Shown: piece after piece, positions 26,574 to 36,496 of the stretch | Position numbering within the stretch: position 1 is the first letter of the stretch | How the letters are laid out: every line of letters begins with the position of its first letter | Assembly: GCA_021733945.1 (NCBI GenBank) | Contig: JAIPJX010000004.1 | Coordinates: 25,058 to 89,057 of the forward strand | Direction: 5' to 3' | DNA: 64,000 nt | From: Verrucomicrobiota bacterium | GTDB lineage: Bacteria; Verrucomicrobiota; Verrucomicrobiia; Limisphaerales; SIBE01 | The notes under the pieces: generated by a model | Told to the model about the DNA's origin: nothing | Database searches by the model: none | Seen by the model: the letters and a program-made list of their open reading frames with translations, nothing else | Made by a program: the position numbers and the translations under genes

Positions 26574-28607
26574 CTAATTGCGCATCGCACGCGGCCTCGG
26601 TCCCACCGAGCTCATGTCGATCGGACGAAAGCCCATCTGCAAGGCTGGCGAAATCGAACGCAACCGGAAATCCCCTTTCTCAGGGGCCTCGAACAACGGA
26701 TCGGCAACCACGGAATGAAGATCATGTCCGCGCTGACGCCATTGTTCCAGGGAAACACCCGCAAAAACCATTGACTCCGGAGTCGCTCCAGGTCGCGCGT
26801 CAAAATAGAGATTGCCGTCGATCAGGTAGTTGTCATTTGACCAATTGCTCCCCAGCAATTTGCCCGAATTGAAATAGACGATGTTGTTCGTGAACACAAA
26901 CGACCGATGAGCTTCGGCGCGGGTACGCATCACCTGAAACTCACGGCCAAAAGCAAAGATGTTGTTTCGCACCACATTGTCCCGGCCATAATGTTGGTGA
27001 AATCCCGCGCTCTTGGTCCGATACACCACATTGTTCTCCCAGAGAATATCCGTGCTCCCTTCATCCGGATACAGGCCCCAACCGCCGTAGGTAAACGCAT
27101 CGACGTCGTGGATGAGATTGTTCCGGATGACGGTTCCTTTCTGAATGCCCAGCGTGTAGACCGCACCCATGTCGCTGAGCCTGGCCTGCCCGATGTCGTG
27201 CAGGTGGTTGAACTCCACCACATTCTCCCGGCACGGCGTCTCCCGGTATCCCCAGTTCCATCCCACCGAAATCGCCGTGTAGAACAGATCGTGAATATGA
27301 TTGTGTGTGATCCGGTTCCCCCCGCTCTGGAGCACAAACACACCGACAGCTGGAGGGTAAACGCGACCCAGGGCGTGCATGTGATTGTCACTGACGACAT
27401 GACCGTGGTTGGCTTCAAAGGCGGATTCCCGAATCGCAGGTTCACCCAGGCGCACCCCGCCCGCGCCGAGGTCGACCATCTCGTTCCCAACAATCCGCAC
27501 GCGCCGGCAACCCCGCCCCAACTCGACGGCGTATCCGGCGAGATGACTGAATACACAATCCTCGATCACGCAGTCCTCCATGCCTTCGGCCCGAATATCC
27601 CCGGGTGTCGCAATCGCAGCCTGGGTGTCGGCGTATCCGTTCTCCCCCAGAGTCCAGTCGGTGTGCGAGAAGGTCACCCCCCGCAACACAACATGCGCCA
27701 CAGGTCGTTCCCCGGACAGATCGCCCTGGAACCGCATCAACTCCTCCAACCGGGGTGCCACGACTTCGATCCCGGTCAAATCCTGCCCTGGCAATGCCCA
27801 GTACGTCAGCACACCACTCTCCCGATCGAGGTACCATTCGCCCGGTGCGTCAAGGGCGTCGGGTGTGTTCTCGATGAAGTAACGCGCGTTTTTTTCCTTG
27901 TTCGACGGACGCGGATCCCCGGAGAGCGTTGCGATCTGTCCGGCTTCGTCCACGCTCCGGATCTGCATCCGGATATCCGCCCAGGCCAAAAGCGCGATCA
28001 CCTCAACATCCCCCCGGTCGGCCCACTCCCTTCGGATGTCACCCGGTGCGAACTTCAATTTCACCGGTTTGTCCTGCGGGCTCTCCCCCTGGATCCGGAA
28101 ATACCCGTCGTTCGGCGTTCGAGCGCGCTGTGCGCGTTGTCCGTTCACAAACAATTGCCGGAAGTACCAGCGCCCCTCCTTCACGCCCGGAACAGCCACA
28201 CGCCAGGCTCCCGGGCGTCCGTCAACCCGTTCCCATCCGGTGATCCTGCGACCACCACTCAGGATCGGTTTTTCGCCAGGATAATTCTCGATCACCATCG
28301 GTTGATCAGCGGCAACGCCCGAGTCCTCAGGGCCCAGCACAACGGGTTTCTCGAGTTCATACACCCCGCCACGGAGCACGATGCGAACACCTCCCGCCGC
28401 CTTCCTCTCCTCCGGTGACAGGGCACGGACCGCCTGGAGCGCGGCCTCCAGCGAAGCGAACGGTCCGTCCCGGCGATCAGCCGAGGCTTCCCTGGGTTGA
28501 CCGGACCACGCGTCGTCCCCATCCGGCGCAACATGGAACCGGAGCGCTGCCTCATTCACACCAGGCATCAGGAAGCAGGCCAACAGAAGCAGAGAAATCG
28601 CTTTCAT
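26574..28607 (-). CDS. Exported right-handed parallel beta-helix protein
   Basis: Signal peptide; FHVAPDGDDAWSGQPREASADRRDGPFASLEAALQAVRAL; NRITHNHIHDLFYTAISVGWNWG beta-helix repeats. Confidence 0.85.
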   Translation of the reverse strand: MKAISLLLLACFLMPGVNEAALRFHVAPDGDDAWSGQPREASADRRDGPFASLEAALQAVRALSPEERKAAGGVRIVLRGGVYELEKPVVLGPEDSGVAADQPMVIENYPGEKPILSGGRRITGWERVDGRPGAWRVAVPGVKEGRWYFRQLFVNGQRAQRARTPNDGYFRIQGESPQDKPVKLKFAPGDIRREWADRGDVEVIALLAWADIRMQIRSVDEAGQIATLSGDPRPSNKEKNARYFIENTPDALDAPGEWYLDRESGVLTYWALPGQDLTGIEVVAPRLEELMRFQGDLSGERPVAHVVLRGVTFSHTDWTLGENGYADTQAAIATPGDIRAEGMEDCVIEDCVFSHLAGYAVELGRGCRRVRIVGNEMVDLGAGGVRLGEPAIRESAFEANHGHVVSDNHMHALGRVYPPAVGVFVLQSGGNRITHNHIHDLFYTAISVGWNWGYRETPCRENVVEFNHLHDIGQARLSDMGAVYTLGIQKGTVIRNNLIHDVDAFTYGGWGLYPDEGSTDILWENNVVYRTKSAGFHQHYGRDNVVRNNIFAFGREFQVMRTRAEAHRSFVFTNNIVYFNSGKLLGSNWSNDNYLIDGNLYFDARPGATPESMVFAGVSLEQWRQRGHDLHSVVADPLFEAPEKGDFRLRSISPALQMGFRPIDMSSVGPRPRAMRN

Positions 28608-28990
28608 AAGTATTTAAGAATCCAAAAACCGTCATCAAACCTTGAACAGAGCAAACCACGAACCGGGCTGCAGACGAAAGGCCAAACACCGCGAGCGTTC
28701 GAGTGCTGCAGGACCGATGTCCACACCAATCAATCGCACTCATACCGAATACGGAATGTACAAGTTACCGGAAGATTGGTGTCTGCCGGGGCATCCGGCT
28801 TTGACAAACATCAATCCTTCACACGAATTGGTGTGATTCCCAGGAAATCTCACACCACGGCCATCCGGCCACGAAAAGGTGGCGAGTACCGCCCTGCCAT
28901 TCGTTCGAGGGATTCGGTGGCGGTGGGCGCGCCGCGTGGGTGTGTTGCACCGCTGGACGCGGCGCTTGTCTGTCGCAGCGCGACAGACTC

Positions 28991-29115
28991 CACCCTGCTG
29001 CATCCACCCTGCTGCATCCACCCTGCTCCATCCACCCTGCTCCATCCACCCTGCTCCATCCACCCTGCTCCATCCACCCTGCTCCATCCACCCTGCTCCA
29101 TCCACCCTGCTCCAG
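28991..29115. repeat. 14-bp tandem repeat array (~9 units of CCACCCTGCTCCAT)
   Basis: Two ccaccctgctgcat variants followed by ccaccctgctccat units. Confidence 0.95.
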
Positions 29116-29127
29116 ACTCCGCCCTGC

Positions 29128-29232
29128 CCGGCAGCTGCCTCCGCCGAGATCGTTCCCGGCGGCAGTCCGTTTGGAGCGCATGTTTGCAATCGGGATGGAT
29201 TCCACGGCATGCCCCCCGAAGAACGACGTCCC
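29128..29232 (-). repeat. Dispersed repeat, inverted copy of ~9423-9532
   Basis: Reverse complement shares cgtcgttcttcgg, catgcc.tggaatccat, gctccaaacggactgcc and gaacgatctcggcgg with the 9.4-kb region. Confidence 0.75.
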
Positions 29233-29292
29233 CGGAGGCCGATTCGAAGCCGGCTCCTTTGACAGAGCACCGGATCGCTGGTATGGAATGAC

Positions 29293-31380
29293 ATGTCTCA
29301 AACGCCATTACTCCGGTGGTTTTCCTGCCTCCCAATCCGAACAACGGCAGCCTTGAGCCTTGCGATCCTGTTCACCCTCCTCTGCCTCGGAAAGCCAACG
29401 CATGCGGGCGAATGGTTCGTCGCCACGGACGGCGATGACACGTGGTCCGGCACGTTGGCGAAACCCAACGCCGGTCACACCGACGGCCCCTTGGCGACCC
29501 TGAACGCCGCCCGCGACAAGGTCCGGCAGCACACAACGAAGGAACCGGTGATCATCTCCATGAGGCAGGGCGTTTACGCTCTCAGCAGCGCCTTCGAGTT
29601 GACTGCGGCCGACTCCGGCACGGCGCAGGCACCCGTAGTTTTCCGAAGTTATCCCGAAGAAACCGCAACGATCTCCGGAGGCCGGGAACTGGCGGCATTC
29701 CACAAACTGACGGATGCAAATATTCTGGAGCGTCTCCCGGCATCCGCCCGGGGCGAAGTGTGGGTGACCGATCTTTCCCGGGAAGGCGTCGTGGATTTCG
29801 GCACTCCGACGAGCGCAGGCACACGGGCGGAACTGTTTTTTGATGGCGAACCGATGACGCTGGCACGCTGGCCGGACGAGGGGTTTGTGAAAGTACAAAA
29901 GGTGGTTGGAGGCAATCCGATCACGGTCCACGGCATCACGGGAGATTCGATCGGCAAGTTCGTTTACGAAGGCGACCGCCCCGAACGCTGGAAAGCGGAG
30001 ACGGATCTCTGGGTGCACGGCTATTGGTTCTGGGACTGGTCGGACGCATTCCAACCCGTGCAGGCAATCGACACCGGGGCCAGGACCCTTGATCTCAAGC
30101 CCCCTCACCACAACTACGGCTACCGCAACGGACAACGTTACTACGCGCTGAATGCCCTGAGCGAACTCGACCGTCCCGGCGAATGGTACCTCGACCGAAC
30201 CGCAGGGCGGCTCTACCTCTGGCCCCCCGCCTCTCCGACCGATCACCGGATTGTTTTTTCCGTATTGCCGACGTTGCTCCGCCTCAAGAACGCCTCCTGG
30301 ATCACGTTTGAGGGGCTCACCTTCGAGGCCAGTCGGGGCACGGCGGTGACGATTGAAAACGGCACCGGAAACCGCATTTCAAACTGCCTGCTGCACGACA
30401 TCGCGGGCTGGGCCGTGTCGATCTCAAACGGCACCAACAACGGTGTATCCGGATGCGAAATCACGCAGGTCGGCGAAGGAGGCGTTTCTCTGAGCGGCGG
30501 AGACCGCATGCAATTGGTCCCCTCCGGGCATTACGCGGAAAACAATCACATCCACGGATTCGGCCGTATCTTCCGGACCTACCGACCGGCGGTGGGAATC
30601 GACGGGGTTGGCCAGCGTGTGGTTCACAATCTGATCCATGACGGTCCGCACAACGCCATTCAGCTCGGCGGAAACGATCATCTGATCGAGTTCAACGAGA
30701 TTCATCACGTCTGCTACGAAACCGGCGATGTGGGCGCGTTCTACATGGGCCGGGATTGGACCGCGCGGGGGACGGTCATTCGGCACAACCATTTCCACGA
30801 CATACAGGGCCCGGGCCTGCACGGTGCGATGGGCGTCTACCTCGACGATTCAGCCAGCGGCATCACCGTGTTCGGCAATGTTTTTCATCGCGCCGGACGG
30901 GCGGCTTTCATCGGTGGCGGCCGCGACAATCTGGTCGAGAACAACATTTTCGTCGACTGCACCCCCTCGGTGCATGTCGATGCGCGCGGTCTGGGTTGGA
31001 TGCGCGATCACGTGGAGGCGGGCGGAGTGCTCCCCCAACGCCTGGCCGCGATGCCAACCTCGAAGCCACCCTGGAGCGAACGTTACCCGCGCCTCCTGGG
31101 TCTGCTCGACGACGAACCGGGAGCACCCAAGGGAAACCGGATCGTGCGCAACATCAGCGTGGGCGGCACCTGGAAGAACATCGAGAAAATCGCGGAACCC
31201 CTGGTGGTTTTCGAAGACAACTGGGTTGATCAGGAGCCGGGCTTCATTGATGCCGCCCGGTTCAACTTCCAGCTCCGCAACGATGCCCCCGCCCTGCGAA
31301 CAGGATTTAAACGCATTCCAATCGAACAAATCGGACTGCTGCCCCGTTCGGAACGATCGGCGCCACCACCGCGGCCCTGA
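29293..31380 (+). CDS. Exported right-handed parallel beta-helix protein (paralogue of 26574-28607)
   Basis: EWFVATDGDDTWSGTLAKPNAGHTDGPLATLNAARDKVRQ; RVVHNLIHDGPHNAIQLGGNDHLIEFNEIHHV. Confidence 0.85.
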   Translation: MSQTPLLRWFSCLPIRTTAALSLAILFTLLCLGKPTHAGEWFVATDGDDTWSGTLAKPNAGHTDGPLATLNAARDKVRQHTTKEPVIISMRQGVYALSSAFELTAADSGTAQAPVVFRSYPEETATISGGRELAAFHKLTDANILERLPASARGEVWVTDLSREGVVDFGTPTSAGTRAELFFDGEPMTLARWPDEGFVKVQKVVGGNPITVHGITGDSIGKFVYEGDRPERWKAETDLWVHGYWFWDWSDAFQPVQAIDTGARTLDLKPPHHNYGYRNGQRYYALNALSELDRPGEWYLDRTAGRLYLWPPASPTDHRIVFSVLPTLLRLKNASWITFEGLTFEASRGTAVTIENGTGNRISNCLLHDIAGWAVSISNGTNNGVSGCEITQVGEGGVSLSGGDRMQLVPSGHYAENNHIHGFGRIFRTYRPAVGIDGVGQRVVHNLIHDGPHNAIQLGGNDHLIEFNEIHHVCYETGDVGAFYMGRDWTARGTVIRHNHFHDIQGPGLHGAMGVYLDDSASGITVFGNVFHRAGRAAFIGGGRDNLVENNIFVDCTPSVHVDARGLGWMRDHVEAGGVLPQRLAAMPTSKPPWSERYPRLLGLLDDEPGAPKGNRIVRNISVGGTWKNIEKIAEPLVVFEDNWVDQEPGFIDAARFNFQLRNDAPALRTGFKRIPIEQIGLLPRSERSAPPPRP

Positions 31381-31381
31381 A

Positions 31382-32725
31382 CTATTCCTCCGCCTCCGGG
31401 TCCTCAGGCACCACGGCACGTTCCAACCGGAGCCGGGAGACCCGCATGCCGTCCAACTCCTCGACATGGAGTTCGTGTCCACGCAGCGGGATTCGGTCGC
31501 CCACTTTTGGAAAACCGCCCAACAAATGGGTCACGAACCCACTCGTGGTGGAGATCCCCTCCTCCTCGAGCGTCTCCCCCACCAGATCGGACAGGTCATG
31601 GAGAGGCAAAGCGCCGTCCAGCTGCCAGGTGCGATCGGTAAGCTTTTGAAGCAGGGGTTTTTCCTGGTCGAACTCATCCTGAATCTGGCCGACCAGTTCC
31701 TCGAGAATGTTCTCAATGGTCGCCATGCCGACCGTGCTGCCGTATTCATCGACGACAATCGCCATGTGGAGCCTACGTTCCAGAAACAGCTCGAGCAGTT
31801 TCTCCAGCCGCGCGGTCTCGGGCACGTAGATCAGTTTGCGCACGGAACCGACCAGGTCAGCACCTCGTTTGGCCGTGTCGCGCACGGCGTACAGATCCTT
31901 GATATGCACGACGCCGAGGGTGTGGTCCAGGTCGCCCTTTTCACAGAGCGGGAACCGCGAATACCGGGACTTTTCGGCCACATCGAGGCATTCGGCGATG
32001 GAGAAATCCGTGTCGAATTCCACGATCTCGTGCCGGGGACGCATGACATCGCGGGCCACACGGCGGCGCAGATCGAGCGCGTTGAGCACGATCGCGCGTC
32101 CCAGCGAACTGCGCCCACTGGTGCCATGCGGGGAAGTGAACAAGAGCCTCAGTTCATCCTCCGAATGCGAGTGGGCGGCCTCCCCCTCCATGACCAGGCC
32201 GAACCTTCGCAGAATCCACCACGAGGCGCGGTTGAGCATCCAGATGAACGGGAACGACGCGCGATGAAACCACTCGAGCGGCTCGGCCAGCCAGAGGGCG
32301 GTCGGCATCGGTTTCTGAATCGCGAGCGATTTGGGGGCCAGCTCACCGGCTGTGATGTGGAGGAACGTGATGATGGAGAAACCGACCACCACGGAGATGG
32401 ATTCACGGACCCCTTCGGCATGAATACCCGCCCAATCCATGATCGGGCTGAGGATGGCGGCAAACACAGGTTCCCCGACCCAGCCGAGCCCCAGACTCGC
32501 CAGGGTGATCCCCAGCTGACAGGCGCTGAGGTACGAATCGAGGTTGGACACCACCCGTCGGGCGATCTTGGCGCGGCGGTGCCCCCGGGAAACCAGGGCA
32601 TCCAGCTGGGTGTCCCGAATCTTCACCAGCGCAAACTCGGCGGCGACAAAGAACCCGTTCAGCAGGACGAGGAATGCGACGATCAGGAGCTTGAAGCCAA
32701 TGGCGAACAGAAGATCCGGGTTCAC
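31382..32725 (-). CDS. CNNM/DUF21-CBS-CorC_HlyC family transporter (hemolysin family)
   Basis: LVLLNGFFVAAEFALVKIRDTQLDAL; PRHEIVEFDTDFSIAE; VVDEYGSTVGMATIENILEELVGQIQDEFD. Confidence 0.92.
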   Translation of the reverse strand: MNPDLLFAIGFKLLIVAFLVLLNGFFVAAEFALVKIRDTQLDALVSRGHRRAKIARRVVSNLDSYLSACQLGITLASLGLGWVGEPVFAAILSPIMDWAGIHAEGVRESISVVVGFSIITFLHITAGELAPKSLAIQKPMPTALWLAEPLEWFHRASFPFIWMLNRASWWILRRFGLVMEGEAAHSHSEDELRLLFTSPHGTSGRSSLGRAIVLNALDLRRRVARDVMRPRHEIVEFDTDFSIAECLDVAEKSRYSRFPLCEKGDLDHTLGVVHIKDLYAVRDTAKRGADLVGSVRKLIYVPETARLEKLLELFLERRLHMAIVVDEYGSTVGMATIENILEELVGQIQDEFDQEKPLLQKLTDRTWQLDGALPLHDLSDLVGETLEEEGISTTSGFVTHLLGGFPKVGDRIPLRGHELHVEELDGMRVSRLRLERAVVPEDPEAEE

Positions 32726-33705
32726 AAGCTGACCTCGCCGAAAATCGATTTAAGGATGTCCTGAAGGCTTACGATTCCGATCTCGCGCTGGTCGATGCCC
32801 ACGACAATCGCCAGGCGTTGTCCGGCTCGCTGCATCCTCTGGAGGACCTCCTCCAGACGGAGATCCTCCCGGAGATACAGGGCTGGTTGCACAAAGGCAC
32901 CCGCCGGCTTCGATTCATCCAGCTCTTTCAGGTAAAGCATGCTCCTCAAACTCGCAATCCCCATCACACGCCGTCCCGCCCCTTCGGGCCGCCACACCGG
33001 CAGACGGGTAAAACCCGAATCGCGGCAGAGCTGGAGCAGCTCGCGCGCGGGCGTGTCGACCATCACCCCGACCACCTTGGCAAACGGGACGGTGACCGAA
33101 CGCAGGGTGATGGTCTGGAGATCGAGCACCCGGTTGATCATGGCCTTCTCCTCGGAGGTCAGGTCGTAATCCGCCTGCTGCATCACCACCCTGAGCTCAC
33201 TGCGGTTGCCAAACACATGCCCTTTGAACTGGGTGCCGCCGCTCAACCAAAGGAGGCTGTTGGAAATCAGCGTCATCAGCGAAACAATCGGCGAGAGGAT
33301 AAAATGAAAGAACCGGAACGGGAGCACCAGCAGCAGACACAACCGGGTGGGAAACAGTCGGAACAACATTTTTGGCAACAAATCGAACAGGGCGTGAACC
33401 ACAAACGCCACGGCACCAAATGCGAGAACAAATGCGATCGGGAAACCCGACAGCGCCTTGTGCAATCCCACGCCAAGAAGACTCAATGCCGTGAACGCAG
33501 CCAGGGAGTTCCCAACAAGAATGGTCCACAAAAAATCTTCCGGTTCCTCCAGGTACCGGTGCAGGACCAGCGCCGAACGTTCTCCGGCGCGCACCTGCTG
33601 CCGGATCCGCAATCGGCTCAGGGCGAAAACCCCGGCCTCCATGCCGGAGAACAGAAACGATAATATGAGGCAGACCCCAATGAGAATTGCCAAGGAAACA
33701 TTCAT
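32722..33705 (-). CDS. CNNM/DUF21-CBS domain protein, short form
   Basis: ILSFLFSGMEAGVFALSRLRIRQQVR; CBS region; ends IVSLQDILKSIFGEVSL; ATGA overlap with the downstream paralogue. Confidence 0.88.
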   Translation of the reverse strand: MNVSLAILIGVCLILSFLFSGMEAGVFALSRLRIRQQVRAGERSALVLHRYLEEPEDFLWTILVGNSLAAFTALSLLGVGLHKALSGFPIAFVLAFGAVAFVVHALFDLLPKMLFRLFPTRLCLLLVLPFRFFHFILSPIVSLMTLISNSLLWLSGGTQFKGHVFGNRSELRVVMQQADYDLTSEEKAMINRVLDLQTITLRSVTVPFAKVVGVMVDTPARELLQLCRDSGFTRLPVWRPEGAGRRVMGIASLRSMLYLKELDESKPAGAFVQPALYLREDLRLEEVLQRMQRAGQRLAIVVGIDQREIGIVSLQDILKSIFGEVSL

Positions 33706-33753
33706 TCAATCAATGCACCCATACCGAGTCACCGCATCCCTTTTTAAAAAGTT

Positions 33754-34986
33754 TCATTTCCTGAAGACTTCCACCTGCAATTCCTTGATCCGTCGTTCAT
33801 CCACAACCAGCGCCTTGAGGCGCAACCCGCCGAATCTGGCCGACTGCCCCTGAACCGGCACCACCCCCAGCTTGAGCAGCAGTAACCCGGCCATGGTATC
33901 CACTTCCGGCACCTCGCCCAGGGCGGGGTATTCCCGACGGAAATCGTCCAGACGCATCGTGCCATTCACGCGCCACTTGCCGTCCCCCAGCTTTTCCATG
34001 ATGAACCCTTGAGCCTCACCCTCACTGTGAATCTCGCCCACCACCTCCTCGAGGATGTCCTCCATGGTTACCAGACCGGCGGTGCCGCCGAATTCATCCA
34101 GCACAATGGCCATCCCCCGTTGCTGGCGCTGCAGGCTCTTGAAGAGTTGCAGCAGATTCATGCTCTCGGGCACAAACGACGGGAATTCGATGGCTTCCGA
34201 CAGATCGATCTGCGGGTTGAGCAGGAGCGTGCGCGTATTCAGAATGCCGACAATGGTGTCCGGCGTCTCATCAAAGAGAGCGATGCGGCGGTGCCGGAGA
34301 ACCCGGGCGGCCGCGATCATCTCTGAAACGGGAAGATCGTCCGGAATCGCCGCCATCTGAGCCCGGGGCCTCATCACATCTCCCACGGTGCTCCGGTCCA
34401 GGTTGACCACCTGCAGGATGATCTCCTTTTCCGATTTTTCCAGGGCACCCTGCTGATAACCCATCTCAACCAATTCCTGATATTCAGAATCGGTCAGCGT
34501 GGGACGGGCATGAAATGACCTGGGAACCAGCACGCGCAGCAGGAGCGTGTTCAACCGCGTGGCCACACCCCGCATCGGACCCGTCACCGCCCGAACCAGA
34601 AGGACCGTGCGCGCCAGGCGCAGGGACCACTGCTCCGGGGACCGCACCGCGAGGGATTTGGGGACCACCTCACAGACAACCAGCACAAAGACCACAAGTC
34701 CCGCAATCGTCCAGGCGATCGGCCACCCCTCCCGCAACGCCACCCAGAGGGAGATCCCGATGATCGCGGCATTTGAAAAGGTATTGCCAAGAACGAGAGT
34801 CCCGAGGAGGTCCTGCGGCGCCTTGAGGAGGTTGCGGACGCTCCCGCCGGACTTTGGGAATTCCGATGCCAGCAGGTCGATCCTCCATTTGCCAAGCGAA
34901 AAGAGAGCCGATTCAGCCAGGGCAAAGAAGAAACTGGCTCCGGCAAACAACAGAACTCCAATGAGCTCAACAACAGGCAACTGCAC
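33754..34986 (-). CDS. CNNM/DUF21-CBS-CorC_HlyC family transporter (hemolysin family)
   Basis: SFFFALAESALFSLGKWRIDLLA; RPRAQMAAIPDDLPVSEM; VLDEFGGTAGLVTMEDILEEVVGEIHSE. Confidence 0.92.
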   Translation of the reverse strand: MQLPVVELIGVLLFAGASFFFALAESALFSLGKWRIDLLASEFPKSGGSVRNLLKAPQDLLGTLVLGNTFSNAAIIGISLWVALREGWPIAWTIAGLVVFVLVVCEVVPKSLAVRSPEQWSLRLARTVLLVRAVTGPMRGVATRLNTLLLRVLVPRSFHARPTLTDSEYQELVEMGYQQGALEKSEKEIILQVVNLDRSTVGDVMRPRAQMAAIPDDLPVSEMIAAARVLRHRRIALFDETPDTIVGILNTRTLLLNPQIDLSEAIEFPSFVPESMNLLQLFKSLQRQQRGMAIVLDEFGGTAGLVTMEDILEEVVGEIHSEGEAQGFIMEKLGDGKWRVNGTMRLDDFRREYPALGEVPEVDTMAGLLLLKLGVVPVQGQSARFGGLRLKALVVDERRIKELQVEVFRK

Positions 34987-35177
34987 GTAGCCGGAGTATC
35001 CTCCATAACTTCAGCTTACAAAAGGCAAAAAGCGTCCCAATCGAGATTCAGTTCCGATTTTCCCCTTCCTCCCCCCCACCGACCCGCGAAACCCGCCCCA
35101 ATTCGCACTGACTCCGGGAAATGACGGCTCAGGGAGCCCGGTGAACCCCGCACCCGCTTCTTCGACTGCCCCCCTTT

Positions 35178-36104
35178 TCAGGGCATTGCCGCGCCTTTCC
35201 GGATCCAATCGAGGATCATTCCGATTTCGTCGCTGGCCAGGGCCTGTTTTCCGGACGGCGGCATCACATCGTCATCGTCAGGTGGCAGCAGGATCCGTTC
35301 GACCAGGTAACTCCGGATCGGATCGCCGGGCACAATGGCAGGCTCGCCGCTGTCGCCTCCTTTGAGCGCGATCTCGGGGAGATCCAGCCGATAGCCGCCC
35401 TTCTGCTTTTCAGGACCATGGCAGGAATAACATTTCTCCTTGAGAATTGGCATGATCGTCTCCACATACAAACTCTGTTGATCACTTAAACCGGAAGTCT
35501 GGACCTGGGCCGCAGCCTCAGGCTCGACCAGCTCCCGGATAAACGCCGGAGCGTTTTTCACCAAATAGTTGGCACCGTGTGTCAGGTTTCCTCCCAGATG
35601 CCCGGCGACACCCACCAGCAAAAGCGTGCCCACCAGCACCCCCCGATAGAGGCCGATCCAGATCCGGCACGAATCGTTCCGGAAGGCCAGTTTCTGGAAA
35701 ACCAGGGTCGCCAGCGTCATCACTGGCACCGCCATGCCGTAGGTCCGGTGAAGCTCGACAGCCTCCAGATCATACCCGCCCGTACCGGCTCGCATCCAAC
35801 CGAAACCCGCAGCCACAATCCCCGCCCCAAGGCTGAGCCACAGAATCAGCGCAATGACCGGCCGCAGGGCTTCGCTGGGTCGGATCATTCGGTAGAATTC
35901 CAGAATGCCCACCACGGTCAGGAACCCGATTGGGAAATGCAAAACCACCGAATGGAACGGTGCCAGAAACGGGCTCCAATGAAAAAGGTCGGAACTTCCC
36001 GCCGGATCAGCGGCTTGAACCGACAGGCCGGACAAAATCATCAGGGAGAACAGACCGAGGGCGGCAACACAAGAATTTCTCTGAGTTAGATCACGACGAT
36101 GCAT
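35178..36104 (-). CDS. Membrane protein with DUF2231-like N-terminus and planctomycete-type cytochrome c domain
   Basis: PFHSVVLHFPIGFLTVVGILEF; ILKEKCYSCHGPEKQKGGYRLD; DDDVMPPSGKQALASDEIGMILDWIRKGA. Confidence 0.85.
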   Translation of the reverse strand: MHRRDLTQRNSCVAALGLFSLMILSGLSVQAADPAGSSDLFHWSPFLAPFHSVVLHFPIGFLTVVGILEFYRMIRPSEALRPVIALILWLSLGAGIVAAGFGWMRAGTGGYDLEAVELHRTYGMAVPVMTLATLVFQKLAFRNDSCRIWIGLYRGVLVGTLLLVGVAGHLGGNLTHGANYLVKNAPAFIRELVEPEAAAQVQTSGLSDQQSLYVETIMPILKEKCYSCHGPEKQKGGYRLDLPEIALKGGDSGEPAIVPGDPIRSYLVERILLPPDDDDVMPPSGKQALASDEIGMILDWIRKGAAMP

Positions 36105-36496
36105 AATTTGGAAGCCAAGGTTCAGCCTCCCCAGTAAGCAGGAAGGTCCTCCTTTGTGTCGAGAAGGATTTCTCGGATCGCAGACAACGCGCCAAGGAGG
36201 CGCATCCGGAAAACAGGGTTCATAGGCTCGGGCCATTAACACGCCCGGGGCCACAATGTGCCATCACAAATCTTGCTGAACTGCCACCAAATATTGTGAA
36301 CATCCCTCGCGGGGACGTCGCAGGCTTGTAACTTGGTCGCCGATCCGGTTGATTGGGATCGAAGGATCGGTTTCGGCCATGAAGCCGATCCCTGGAACCA
36401 TGCCTGTCCGGGAACTCACAAACATCGCGGGCCGGGTGCCTGGGACGGACAAGGATGTTTCAAACAAACGCTGCGAACCTCTCCGGAGGAAACCAT

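Noticed and set aside
26907-28418. 503-aa plus-strand ORF
   Set aside because: Antisense to the beta-helix protein; no recognisable motifs
28497-29356. Several overlapping 130-260 aa ORFs on both strands (e.g. GWMEQGGWSRVDGAGWMEQGG repeats)
   Set aside because: Products of the 14-bp tandem array and dispersed repeats; low-complexity, mutually overlapping, no domain signal
30728-32764. 678-aa plus-strand ORF
   Set aside because: Shadow ORF crossing the beta-helix gene end and antisense to a CNNM gene
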